NCBI GenBank assembly: GCA_016190585.1
Contig: JACPQH010000034.1
Span: 1-20,670 of the forward strand
Direction: 5' to 3'
Length of the DNA stretch: 20,670 nt
Source: Chloroflexota bacterium
Lineage (GTDB): Bacteria > Chloroflexota > Dehalococcoidia > Dehalococcoidales > RBG-16-60-22
Part shown: one piece after another, positions 14,755 through 20,670 of the stretch
How the letters are laid out: every line of letters begins with the position of its first letter
Position numbering within the stretch: the first letter of the stretch is position 1
Translations under genes and position numbers: made by a program
The notes under the pieces: generated by a model
The model's database searches: none
What the model saw: only the letters and a program-made list of their open reading frames with translations
What the model was told of the DNA's origin: nothing

Positions 14755-15920
14755 GACCGGAGAAACGTACCTTCCCGTTCGGCATCTCCATCCTGACCAT
14801 AATGGTGATTTTCGGTCTCATCCCGATAGTTATGCGCTACATCAACGGTCTGGGCGCGGTCAGCAACCTGAGCGACGGCCGTCCCTGGGGTTTCTGGATA
14901 AGCTTCGACCTGTACTGCGGCGTGGCCCTGGCGGCCGGCGGTTTCACGCTGGCAGGGTGGGTTTATGTCTTTAACCGGGAAAAGTACCACGCCGTGGCCC
15001 GTCCGGCCGTACTGACCGCGTTCCTGGGCTACACGCTGGTTATCCTGGCCTTGCTGGTTGACGTGGGGCAGCCCTGGTACATCTGGCACGCCATTATTTA
15101 CTGGAATATTCATTCGCCGTTATTTGAAGTAGCGATCTGCGTCATGACCTATACCCTGGTGCTGGCGCTGGAGTTCAGCCCCGCCGTTTTTGAAGGTCTG
15201 GCCAAGAGCAACCTTCCCGTGGTGCGGCGGTTGAACTGGCGCATCCCCTGGCGCATTATCCGCGCCATCCAGATACCGCTGGTTATCGCCGGCGTGGTGC
15301 TGTCGACCTTGCACCAGTCTTCCCTGGGCTCGATGCTGCTGATGATGCCCGAGACGCTGCATCCCCTGTGGTACACGCCGGTGTTGCCGGTGCTGTTCCT
15401 CACCTCGGCCATCGCCGTGGGGCCGGCGATGGTAATATTCGAGACGTCCCTCAGCAGCAAGGCCTTCGGTCACAAGCTGCCTCTTGATATCCTGAGCGGG
15501 CTGGGCAGGGCCATCCCCTATATCCTGGGGGTCTATCTCTTGCTGAAATTGACCGAACTCACGGCTACCGGCGAGATAGGGCTGATCTTTACCGCCTACC
15601 CGCTGAACCTGCTCTGGTGGGGTGAAATCCTCATAGGCGTCATCCTGCCGATAGTCCTCTTCTCCCTGCCCGGCGTGAGGCAGAGCCGGGGCGGGTTGTT
15701 CTGGGCCGCGGTCTGCGTGGTGGTGGGGCTGGTGCTGAACCGCTTGAACGTCAGCATGCTGGCGCTGGCGATGCGGCCGGGTTTCACCTACTTTCCTCAC
15801 TGGATGGAGGTCGCCATTTCAGCGGCGCTTGTGGCGGATGCCATGCTCGTTATCTGGCTGGCTTACCGCTTGCTGCCGATGACCCATAACGGGGAGGGAG
15901 CAGCCGAGATAGCTTCCTGA
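14751..15920 (+). CDS. NrfD/HybB-family integral membrane quinone-interacting subunit
   Basis: A 389-residue protein with about ten predicted transmembrane helices, of the NrfD/PsrC/HybB family. These subunits pass electrons between a periplasmic Fe-S partner and menaquinone without heme. The HybB-like segment VLSTLHQSSLGSMLLMM lies near residues 183-199. Other clear helices include the N-terminal FPFGISILTIMVIFGLIPIV and a C-terminal one ending WLAYRLLPM. It overlaps the Fe-S subunit gene by 4 nt and is the last gene of the operon. In E. coli FdnGHI the third subunit is a cytochrome b; here an NrfD-type protein takes its place, as in hydrogenase-2 and in the Dehalococcoides OmeA/OmeB complexes. 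Quinone as electron acceptor follows from the family and is not seen directly. Confidence 0.92.
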   Translation: MRPEKRTFPFGISILTIMVIFGLIPIVMRYINGLGAVSNLSDGRPWGFWISFDLYCGVALAAGGFTLAGWVYVFNREKYHAVARPAVLTAFLGYTLVILALLVDVGQPWYIWHAIIYWNIHSPLFEVAICVMTYTLVLALEFSPAVFEGLAKSNLPVVRRLNWRIPWRIIRAIQIPLVIAGVVLSTLHQSSLGSMLLMMPETLHPLWYTPVLPVLFLTSAIAVGPAMVIFETSLSSKAFGHKLPLDILSGLGRAIPYILGVYLLLKLTELTATGEIGLIFTAYPLNLLWWGEILIGVILPIVLFSLPGVRQSRGGLFWAAVCVVVGLVLNRLNVSMLALAMRPGFTYFPHWMEVAISAALVADAMLVIWLAYRLLPMTHNGEGAAEIAS

Positions 15921-15934
15921 TTGCCGTCCGGGCG

Positions 15935-16414
15935 CTAGTAAAGAACGCGGTCGTAGTTGGCGATGGGGCTGCGCCGGAAACCCAGCTCGCGGGCGAAGTC
16001 GCACAGCTCGGTGTCGTTCTCGTCGACCAGGGCGCGGACCGTCTGGATGCCCTGCTGCTTGCAGCGTTCGGCAAGGGTGCTGACCAGACGATCGCCGATG
16101 CCCTGCCGGCGGTACTCGTGGTCGACGATGATGCCGTAGATGGTGCATATCCGGCTCAGCGGAATGCCCAGGTAAACCATGCGGGCGAGGATATAGCCCA
16201 CGATGCGGCCGCCCGCCTCCGCGACGAAGCTAAGATCAAACTTGCCGCCGGGACCGAGCGCGACTATTTCCTCTTTCTTGATGAGGCTGCCGGCCAGGGC
16301 GATAACCGCGTCAACGTCGTCCTCGATAATCGACCGGATAACAACCTCGGCTTCGGTGGGGTTCGCCAGCCTGCCCTGAGGTTCGCTCTTGCGCCCGCTT
16401 TCCGGCGAATTCAT
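15935..16414 (-). CDS. GNAT family N-acetyltransferase
   Basis: A 159-residue acetyltransferase of the GNAT fold, which transfers acetyl from acetyl-CoA to an amine. The fold begins near residue 24 (EVVIRSIIEDD). The acetyl-CoA-binding signature is at 95-110 (IIVDHEYRRQGIGDRL), with the expected RRQGIG turn. The last strands include FARELGF and a C-terminal YDRVLY, typical of the family. Its ATG follows the stop of the preceding response regulator with no gap, so translation is probably coupled. It converges on the NrfD gene, leaving only 14 nt between stops. The substrate is unknown. Its place in a signalling operon suggests protein or small-molecule modification as a possible output, an inference only. 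Confidence 0.88.
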   Translation of the reverse strand: MNSPESGRKSEPQGRLANPTEAEVVIRSIIEDDVDAVIALAGSLIKKEEIVALGPGGKFDLSFVAEAGGRIVGYILARMVYLGIPLSRICTIYGIIVDHEYRRQGIGDRLVSTLAERCKQQGIQTVRALVDENDTELCDFARELGFRRSPIANYDRVLY

Positions 16415-16813
16415 CTACCGGCCAGCCTTCTCGAGCAGTCTCTCGACCTCTCTAAGTAGGTCGGGGGCGTTGACGGGTTTATCAATGTAGCCTTCGGCTT
16501 CCAGTCCCAGGCCGGCGCTGACCGGGATATTGGTCTTGCTTTTGTCCCGGGCAAAGCTGGTCAGGATGAGCACTGGGACCTCGGCCAGCTCCGGATCGTC
16601 CTTGATCTGCTCGCAGACGCTGAAGCCGTCTTTGGCCGGCATGATGATATCGAGGAGGATGATATCCGGCCTGCCGGTCCGGGCCTTTTCCAGGCCTTCG
16701 TCGCCGCTGAGCGCGGAGATAACTTCGTAGTCCTTATTTTCCAGGATGGCCTTCACCGTCGCGTTGAAGACCGGATCGTCATCGATAACTAGGACTCTAG
16801 GTCGTTTGACCAC
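16415..16813 (-). CDS. stand-alone response regulator receiver protein
   Basis: A 132-residue single REC domain with no output domain. The acidic pocket is D11-D12-D13, the phosphoacceptor is D55 in IILLDIIMP, the conserved switch position is T85 in LILTSF, and the lysine is K112 in YIDKP. An insertion of about ten residues (KSKTNIPVSAG) precedes the last helix. The start is GTG 16813 with an AAAGGAGG ribosome site 7 nt upstream, inside the end of the kinase gene, so the two overlap by 25 nt. It is a likely phosphotransfer partner of that kinase. Which protein receives the signal is not evident. Confidence 0.92.
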   Translation of the reverse strand: MVKRPRVLVIDDDPVFNATVKAILENKDYEVISALSGDEGLEKARTGRPDIILLDIIMPAKDGFSVCEQIKDDPELAEVPVLILTSFARDKSKTNIPVSAGLGLEAEGYIDKPVNAPDLLREVERLLEKAGR

Positions 16814-18405
16814 TTCTTGCCTCCTTTCGTAATGTTGAAGCTGGTACCCCCGGGCGACTTGCTTTTGATAAGGATTTTCTCCACCCTCTGTAAAAGTACC
16901 GGAGGCGAAACGGGTTTCCTTATGTAGTCATCCACCAGGAGGTCGGTTGACGTCTCGAGCTCGTAGCGTTTCCGGCTGCTCTCTTCCCCGACGGCGCTTA
17001 AAATGATTACCGGGATCCTCTCGCCGTGCGGTCCGGCAAAACGGTCCAGCCGTTTGCACACCTCGAAGCCGTCCAGCTTGGGCATCATCAGGTCCAGGAT
17101 GAGGATGTCCGGTCGGTCTTCCGTTATCTTCGCCAGGGCGTCCTCGCCGTCCGCCGCCGTGCGGACGACATAGCCTTGCGATTCCAGCACCAGGGCGGTC
17201 ACCTTCCTCATCTCGGGGTCGTCGTCGGCGACGATGACCTTCGCCCCGGCGATGGTGTGCTTGGCCTCCGGCGCACCGTTACGGGTTACCCCGATCACCT
17301 TGGGGATGGTGAAGCTGAAGCGGGAGCCCAGGCCGGTGTCCGGGTCCGGGCTCTCGGCGTAGATGGTCCCCCCGTGCGCCTGGACGATCTTTTTAGAGAT
17401 GGCCAGGCCCAGACCCACCCCCTCCGCGTCCACCTTCATGCCGCGGTAGAAATCCGCGAAGAGCTTGGGCAGCTCGTCAGGGGGGATGCCGATACCGGTA
17501 TCGGATATCTTGACCTTGACATTCTCGGCGCTGTCTTCGGCGCTGATGGTGACGGCGCCGCCGACCGGCGTGAACTTGACGCCGTTGGAGAGCAGGTTGG
17601 TAACGACCTGGCGCAGGCGCTTGGGCAGGCCCAGCACGCGCGGAATGCTGTCGCCGGCGTTGTTGCGTACCCAGATGTTCTTCGCCCGGGCCATGCCTTC
17701 GACGTCCCCCACAGAGGAAGCGATGACCGCGGCCAGGTCGACCTTCTCGAAGTCGGTACCCTTTATCTCGATGTAGGAGATGTCCAGGATGTTATCGATC
17801 ATGTGCATGAGGTCGTAGAGGCGCTGCTTGCTGCCTTTCAGGAGCTCTTCCTGGCGGCTGTTGATGTCTCCGACGAAGCGGCCGATGATGGCGTCCAGCG
17901 AGCTCTGGACCGTGGCCAGCGGCGCCCGGAGATCGTGTGAGGTTACCGAGAGCACGTGCGCCAGTGTTCGCTTGGCGTTTTGCAGCCGGCCGTCCACCAC
18001 GCTGACAAGCTGCTGCATCACGCTATAGCCGAAGTTGGTATCCCGGGCGAAGAGCTGGGTGACGCGCCGGCCGTTCATGACCAGCAGCCTGGTGTTCTCG
18101 ATGGCGGTGGCCGTGTTGCTGTTTACCTGGGAATCGGAGAGAGAGGACAGCCCGAAGGTCTGGTTGGGGGTGATGACGTCGATGACGATGTTGCGCCGGG
18201 TCCGGGAGCCGATGCGTATCTCCATGTCGAGCGCGACCCGGCCGCTCTCGACAATGTAAAGATTAGGCTCCTCCTCGCCTTCGGTGAAGATACGGTAGCC
18301 GGCGACGACCTCTCGCTCTTCGCAGATATCGACCAGCTGGTCTATCTGGCCAGGGGAAAGGTTCCAGAACAGCCGGGAGTTCTTGATGACTTCTCTTTTG
18401 GCCAT
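16789..18405 (-). CDS. hybrid histidine kinase with cNMP-binding-like sensor and C-terminal receiver
   Basis: A soluble hybrid sensor kinase of 538 residues. Order, numbered from ATG 18405: a CRP-like cyclic-nucleotide-binding fold (about 10-137), HisKA with H157 in SVTSHDLRAP, HATPase with N-box NLLSN (270-274), G1 DTGIGI (302-307) and G2 GVGLGLAIS (329-337), and a REC domain with D394-396, phosphoacceptor D438 and K497. No transmembrane segment is present, so the signal is cytoplasmic. The frame is open to a GTG at 18474, but those extra residues are not conserved and would lie at or before the predicted transcript start. ATG 18420 is also possible. No clear ribosome site helps. The ligand need not be a cyclic nucleotide. 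Confidence 0.9.
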   Translation of the reverse strand: MAKREVIKNSRLFWNLSPGQIDQLVDICEEREVVAGYRIFTEGEEEPNLYIVESGRVALDMEIRIGSRTRRNIVIDVITPNQTFGLSSLSDSQVNSNTATAIENTRLLVMNGRRVTQLFARDTNFGYSVMQQLVSVVDGRLQNAKRTLAHVLSVTSHDLRAPLATVQSSLDAIIGRFVGDINSRQEELLKGSKQRLYDLMHMIDNILDISYIEIKGTDFEKVDLAAVIASSVGDVEGMARAKNIWVRNNAGDSIPRVLGLPKRLRQVVTNLLSNGVKFTPVGGAVTISAEDSAENVKVKISDTGIGIPPDELPKLFADFYRGMKVDAEGVGLGLAISKKIVQAHGGTIYAESPDPDTGLGSRFSFTIPKVIGVTRNGAPEAKHTIAGAKVIVADDDPEMRKVTALVLESQGYVVRTAADGEDALAKITEDRPDILILDLMMPKLDGFEVCKRLDRFAGPHGERIPVIILSAVGEESSRKRYELETSTDLLVDDYIRKPVSPPVLLQRVEKILIKSKSPGGTSFNITKGGKKWSNDLES

Positions 18406-18477
18406 GGAAAATGGCGCCATCAGATGAAGCTTGATATCAGGTTGCCCAGGACTGGCGCACCCCCCGTTACGCACATA

Positions 18478-18506
18478 ATCTTACGCTTTTAAAAAAATGA
18501 CGTCAA
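18478..18506 (-). promoter_or_regulatory. possible promoter for the histidine kinase operon
   Basis: On the minus strand TTGACG (18506-18501) is followed after 17 bases by TAAGAT (18483-18478), with an AT-rich spacer. Transcription would begin near 18471. That would exclude the GTG at 18474 as start codon and favour the ATG at 18420 or 18405. Confidence 0.4.
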
Positions 18507-18527
18507 GGTGCGGGCGAAAATGCCGGG

Positions 18528-18983
18528 TCAGGGCTGCTGTCGTTTCCATTCGGAGACGAGGGCGGAGAGCGAGCCGCGCACCGCCAGGTCCTGCCCGGGA
18601 TCAAGCTTGCTGGCCAGTACCTGCTCGATCAGGTTCCGGAGCTCGTCAGGATCAAAGGGCTTGACCAGGTAGTCGGCGACGCCGAGCCGCGACGCTTCCC
18701 TGGTGCTTTCGCGCGAAGGGTAGGCTGTCATGATGATGGCTTTCAGGTGCGGGCGCAGCTCCCGGGCCCGGCGTAATACTTCATTCCCGTCCATACCGGG
18801 CAGCTTGAGGTCGATAATGGCCACGCCGAAGTCTCTGGCGGCGATCTCACACAGTCCTCCGGCGCCGTCCGCGGCGATCCTGACCTCGAATCCGAAGGAT
18901 TCCAGCCAGGCCTGCAAGGACTCCCGGACGATGGGCTCGTCGTCGATGACGAGCACGCTGCGGTCGGTCGTATTTTCGGACAT
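18528..18983 (-). CDS. stand-alone response regulator receiver protein (NtrC/PilR-type REC, no output domain)
   Basis: A 151-residue protein with one REC domain and a C-terminal tail of about 30 residues but no DNA-binding domain. The acidic pair is D14-D15, the phosphoacceptor is D58 in AIIDLKLPGMDG, the switch threonine is T86 in IIMTAYPS, and the lysine is K108 in LVKPF. The LKLPGMDG pattern resembles receivers of sigma54-activator regulators. It lies 16 nt after metF and before the kinase gene, which appears to have its own promoter. No good ribosome site is seen before ATG 18983. The probable partner is the neighbouring hybrid kinase, giving a relay with two separate receivers. Confidence 0.9.
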   Translation of the reverse strand: MSENTTDRSVLVIDDEPIVRESLQAWLESFGFEVRIAADGAGGLCEIAARDFGVAIIDLKLPGMDGNEVLRRARELRPHLKAIIMTAYPSRESTREASRLGVADYLVKPFDPDELRNLIEQVLASKLDPGQDLAVRGSLSALVSEWKRQQP

Positions 18984-18999
18984 TATGATATTGCCCGGG

Positions 19000-19872
19000 T
19001 CATGCCGCCAGCTCCCTGACGAGCGTCGGGATATGGCCTTCCCAACCGGCGGTGATGAAATGGACGCCCTGGCACATGGGTTTTATCTCCCTTAATATAT
19101 TCAAGGAGATTCGCAGCGTTCTGTCAATGAGCTCTTTGCGGGTAAGACCCTCCAGCTCGCGGATGATGTTTTCGGGCACGTGAACGCCCTCGATATTGCT
19201 GTTCATAAAGCCCGCCATGCTGGCGGACTTCAGGATAGTGTGTCCCGCCAGTACGGGGATTTCAAACCTGGCCATCGTCCGGATGAACTTCTCGAAGACG
19301 GCCGGCTCGTAGACCGGGGGGGTCTGGATAAACCGGGCACCCGCCGCCACCTTCTTTTCGAGCTCCGCGAGCCTGGCGCCGCCATCATCCAGACCGGGTG
19401 TCGCCACGATACCGAGGCAGAAGGCGGGGCTGCCGGTGAGGTCATGGCCGGTCAGGTCTTTGCCGCGCGTCAGCCTGATGGCGGCGTCCACCAGGGCTAC
19501 GCCGTCAAGGTCATAGACCGGCCGGGCTTCCCGGTGATCACCCATGACCGGCTCCTGTCCGGTGACCAGGAGGATGTTTTCGATGCCGAGGATGGCCGCC
19601 CCGAGAAGCTCCGACTGTATGGCGATGCGGTTCTTGTCCCTGGCGGCGATCTCCATCACCGGCTCGATGCTCCTGGTCTTGAGCGTGTGGCAGACCGCCA
19701 GGGCGGCGGCCCGCATCACGGCGCGCTGGTTATCCCCGATGTTGATGGCGTGGACGGAACCCTTGAGCATCTCCACCCTGTTCAGAAACCCTTCCAGGGC
19801 GATGCCCTTGGGCGGCTCCAGCTCGCAGGTCACCAGAAATTTAGCCTGTTTGATAATCTCGCAAACGTACAT
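19000..19872 (-). CDS. metF: methylenetetrahydrofolate reductase (MetF)
   Basis: A 290-residue TIM-barrel flavoprotein that reduces 5,10-methylene-THF to 5-methyl-THF, a step of the Wood-Ljungdahl methyl branch and of methionine synthesis. E17 in TCELEPPKG aligns with the catalytic Glu of E. coli MetF (EFFPP). AINIGDNQR (about 43-51) and LLVTGQEPVMGDH match the family's folate/FAD loops. The frame is open upstream to 20187, but that extension is the shadow of the preceding gene; ATG 19872 has a GGGAGA ribosome site and starts the conserved fold. It follows the MTHFR_C-type gene by 41 nt. In acetogens MetF works with MetV, and this arrangement looks similar. The electron donor is unknown. Confidence 0.92.
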   Translation of the reverse strand: MYVCEIIKQAKFLVTCELEPPKGIALEGFLNRVEMLKGSVHAINIGDNQRAVMRAAALAVCHTLKTRSIEPVMEIAARDKNRIAIQSELLGAAILGIENILLVTGQEPVMGDHREARPVYDLDGVALVDAAIRLTRGKDLTGHDLTGSPAFCLGIVATPGLDDGGARLAELEKKVAAGARFIQTPPVYEPAVFEKFIRTMARFEIPVLAGHTILKSASMAGFMNSNIEGVHVPENIIRELEGLTRKELIDRTLRISLNILREIKPMCQGVHFITAGWEGHIPTLVRELAA

Positions 19873-19913
19873 ATCTCGTCTCCCAACCGCTTCCCGGAAT
19901 GTGCGTTGTACGC

Positions 19914-20670
19914 CTAATGTTTCGCCGCTCCTTTTGCCGGCGGCGCTTTGATGCCGAGCCTGGCCGCGTTGTGGTCGCGGCCGCAATAGAAATTCAGCCA
20001 GGATGAGGTCTGCCACAACTCCCAGTTGCACGGGGGCACCATGTTGGCGGCGATCCCGTCTTCTTCCCTGACGGCCTTTAGCCGCTCGTAGGCGCGTACC
20101 CAGATGCATTTTTTCTCGTTCGGGTAGACCTCGCACCAGCCCTGGTAGCTCCCGCCGCAAGGGCCGTTCCGCTGGTTCTTGGGGCACTGCGACACAGGGC
20201 AGAGGTAAGCGACATCAAACAGCGCGCAGTCGCCGCAGTTCATGCACTCGAAAAGAGCCGTCTTGGCCATGTGCTCCGACCAGCCCAGGAGCCGCTTCGG
20301 CCAATGTGTCTTGTCGATGGCGCGCGCTACCGGCAGCAGGGCCTTGAAGAAGACGCTTTGGGGTTCGAAAATCATGTGGTGGGCCAGGCGGCTGAACCAG
20401 AAGATGAGCGAGGTCCGGGCCTTCTGCGTCCTGGGAGCCGGCCGGGAGGTATTCAGGCCCGTCCGGTCGTCCTTTTCGAAGAAATAGAAGCCGCCCGGCT
20501 GGGGGTAGTCGAACTCCGGCACCAGCTTCTCCCAGTCTTTGGACAGCTCTTCGCCCTTGTCAATGATAAACTCGAGCATCTCGTAGGTCATGCCGTGTCC
20601 GCCGATGTGCGCCCCGGCGAAACCCATGCCTTTGCCCAGGGCATACATCCTGGCGGCGCGCATCAGCCTC
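19914..20670 (-). CDS. MTHFR-like protein with C-terminal MTHFR_C (MetV-type) cysteine domain, 5' end beyond window
   Basis: This is the 3' part of a gene that continues past the end of the window; the Met at 20663 is not a real start. The first visible residues (ALGKGMGFAGAHIGG) look like the end of a methylenetetrahydrofolate-reductase-type TIM barrel. After a linker comes the MTHFR_C/MetV-type domain with a dense cysteine set: CMNCGDC, then CPVSQC, then NGPCGGSYQGWC and CIW. These probably bind Fe-S or zinc. The protein would thus be a fusion of an MTHFR-like domain and a MetV-like domain. The stop lies 41 nt before metF on the same strand. A folate-reducing complex with MetF is the simplest reading. 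Confidence 0.85.
   Translation of the reverse strand, partial: RLMRAARMYALGKGMGFAGAHIGGHGMTYEMLEFIIDKGEELSKDWEKLVPEFDYPQPGGFYFFEKDDRTGLNTSRPAPRTQKARTSLIFWFSRLAHHMIFEPQSVFFKALLPVARAIDKTHWPKRLLGWSEHMAKTALFECMNCGDCALFDVAYLCPVSQCPKNQRNGPCGGSYQGWCEVYPNEKKCIWVRAYERLKAVREEDGIAANMVPPCNWELWQTSSWLNFYCGRDHNAARLGIKAPPAKGAAKH

Noticed and set aside
19873..20187. N-terminal extension of MetF to position 20187.
   Set aside because: It runs out of frame through the Cys-rich end of the preceding gene and has a basic, low-complexity composition; MetF homology starts at 19872.

Overview
The window is a GC-rich (roughly 60%), densely coded stretch of bacterial chromosome. Several things point to a strictly anaerobic bacterium, and I think most likely an uncultured Dehalococcoidia-type Chloroflexota: CoA-transferase, acyl-CoA dehydrogenase and NMO-type flavoprotein genes, an oxygen-sensitive class I (Fe-S) hydratase, two methylenetetrahydrofolate reductase-type genes, and a selenocysteine formate dehydrogenase with an NrfD/HybB membrane partner. 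That taxonomic guess comes from gene content and is not proven by the sequence. I see no rRNA, tRNA, CRISPR array, transposase or phage gene.

Layout. (1) 1-2508, minus strand: an MmgE/PrpD-family protein followed closely by an HhH-GPD DNA glycosylase. A 35-bp palindromic repeat lies on each side of the pair in opposite orientation. (2) 2509-2905: a divergent gap with degenerate repeats and a good sigma70-like promoter. (3) 2906-6922, plus strand: a two-domain CaiB/BaiF (family III) CoA-transferase, then the alpha and beta subunits of a fumarase/tartrate-dehydratase-like Fe-S hydratase. (4) 6923-7073: a convergent gap with two hairpins. (5) 7074-10077, minus strand: an operon of acyl-CoA dehydrogenase, an unrecognised Cys-containing protein and an NMO-like flavoprotein. 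(6) 10257-10862: two divergently transcribed small membrane proteins (53 and 56 codons) around a gap with inverted repeats. (7) 10924-15920, plus strand: a formate dehydrogenase operon with a Tat-exported catalytic subunit that has an in-frame UGA (Sec) and a bacterial SECIS, a four-cluster Fe-S subunit with a C-terminal anchor, and a ten-helix NrfD/HybB-type quinone-site subunit. (8) 15935-18983, minus strand: a signalling cluster of response regulator, hybrid histidine kinase with a cNMP-binding-like sensor, second response regulator and GNAT acetyltransferase. (9) 19000-20670, minus strand: metF, preceded by the 3' part of a larger MTHFR-like/MTHFR_C protein that runs off the window.

How it fits together (inference). 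The formate dehydrogenase would oxidise formate on the outer face of the membrane and feed electrons to menaquinone through the NrfD-like subunit. The two MTHFR-type proteins suggest a methyl-branch Wood-Ljungdahl or one-carbon route in the same cell. The CoA-transferase, hydratase, acyl-CoA dehydrogenase and MmgE/PrpD genes suggest dicarboxylate or branched acyl-CoA metabolism. Several of these enzymes lack or change hallmark active-site residues: NMO His to Met, acyl-CoA dehydrogenase Glu to Asp, MmgE His to Gln, and a beta hydratase subunit without the usual TTSxRMD-type motif. Substrates therefore cannot be read from family names.
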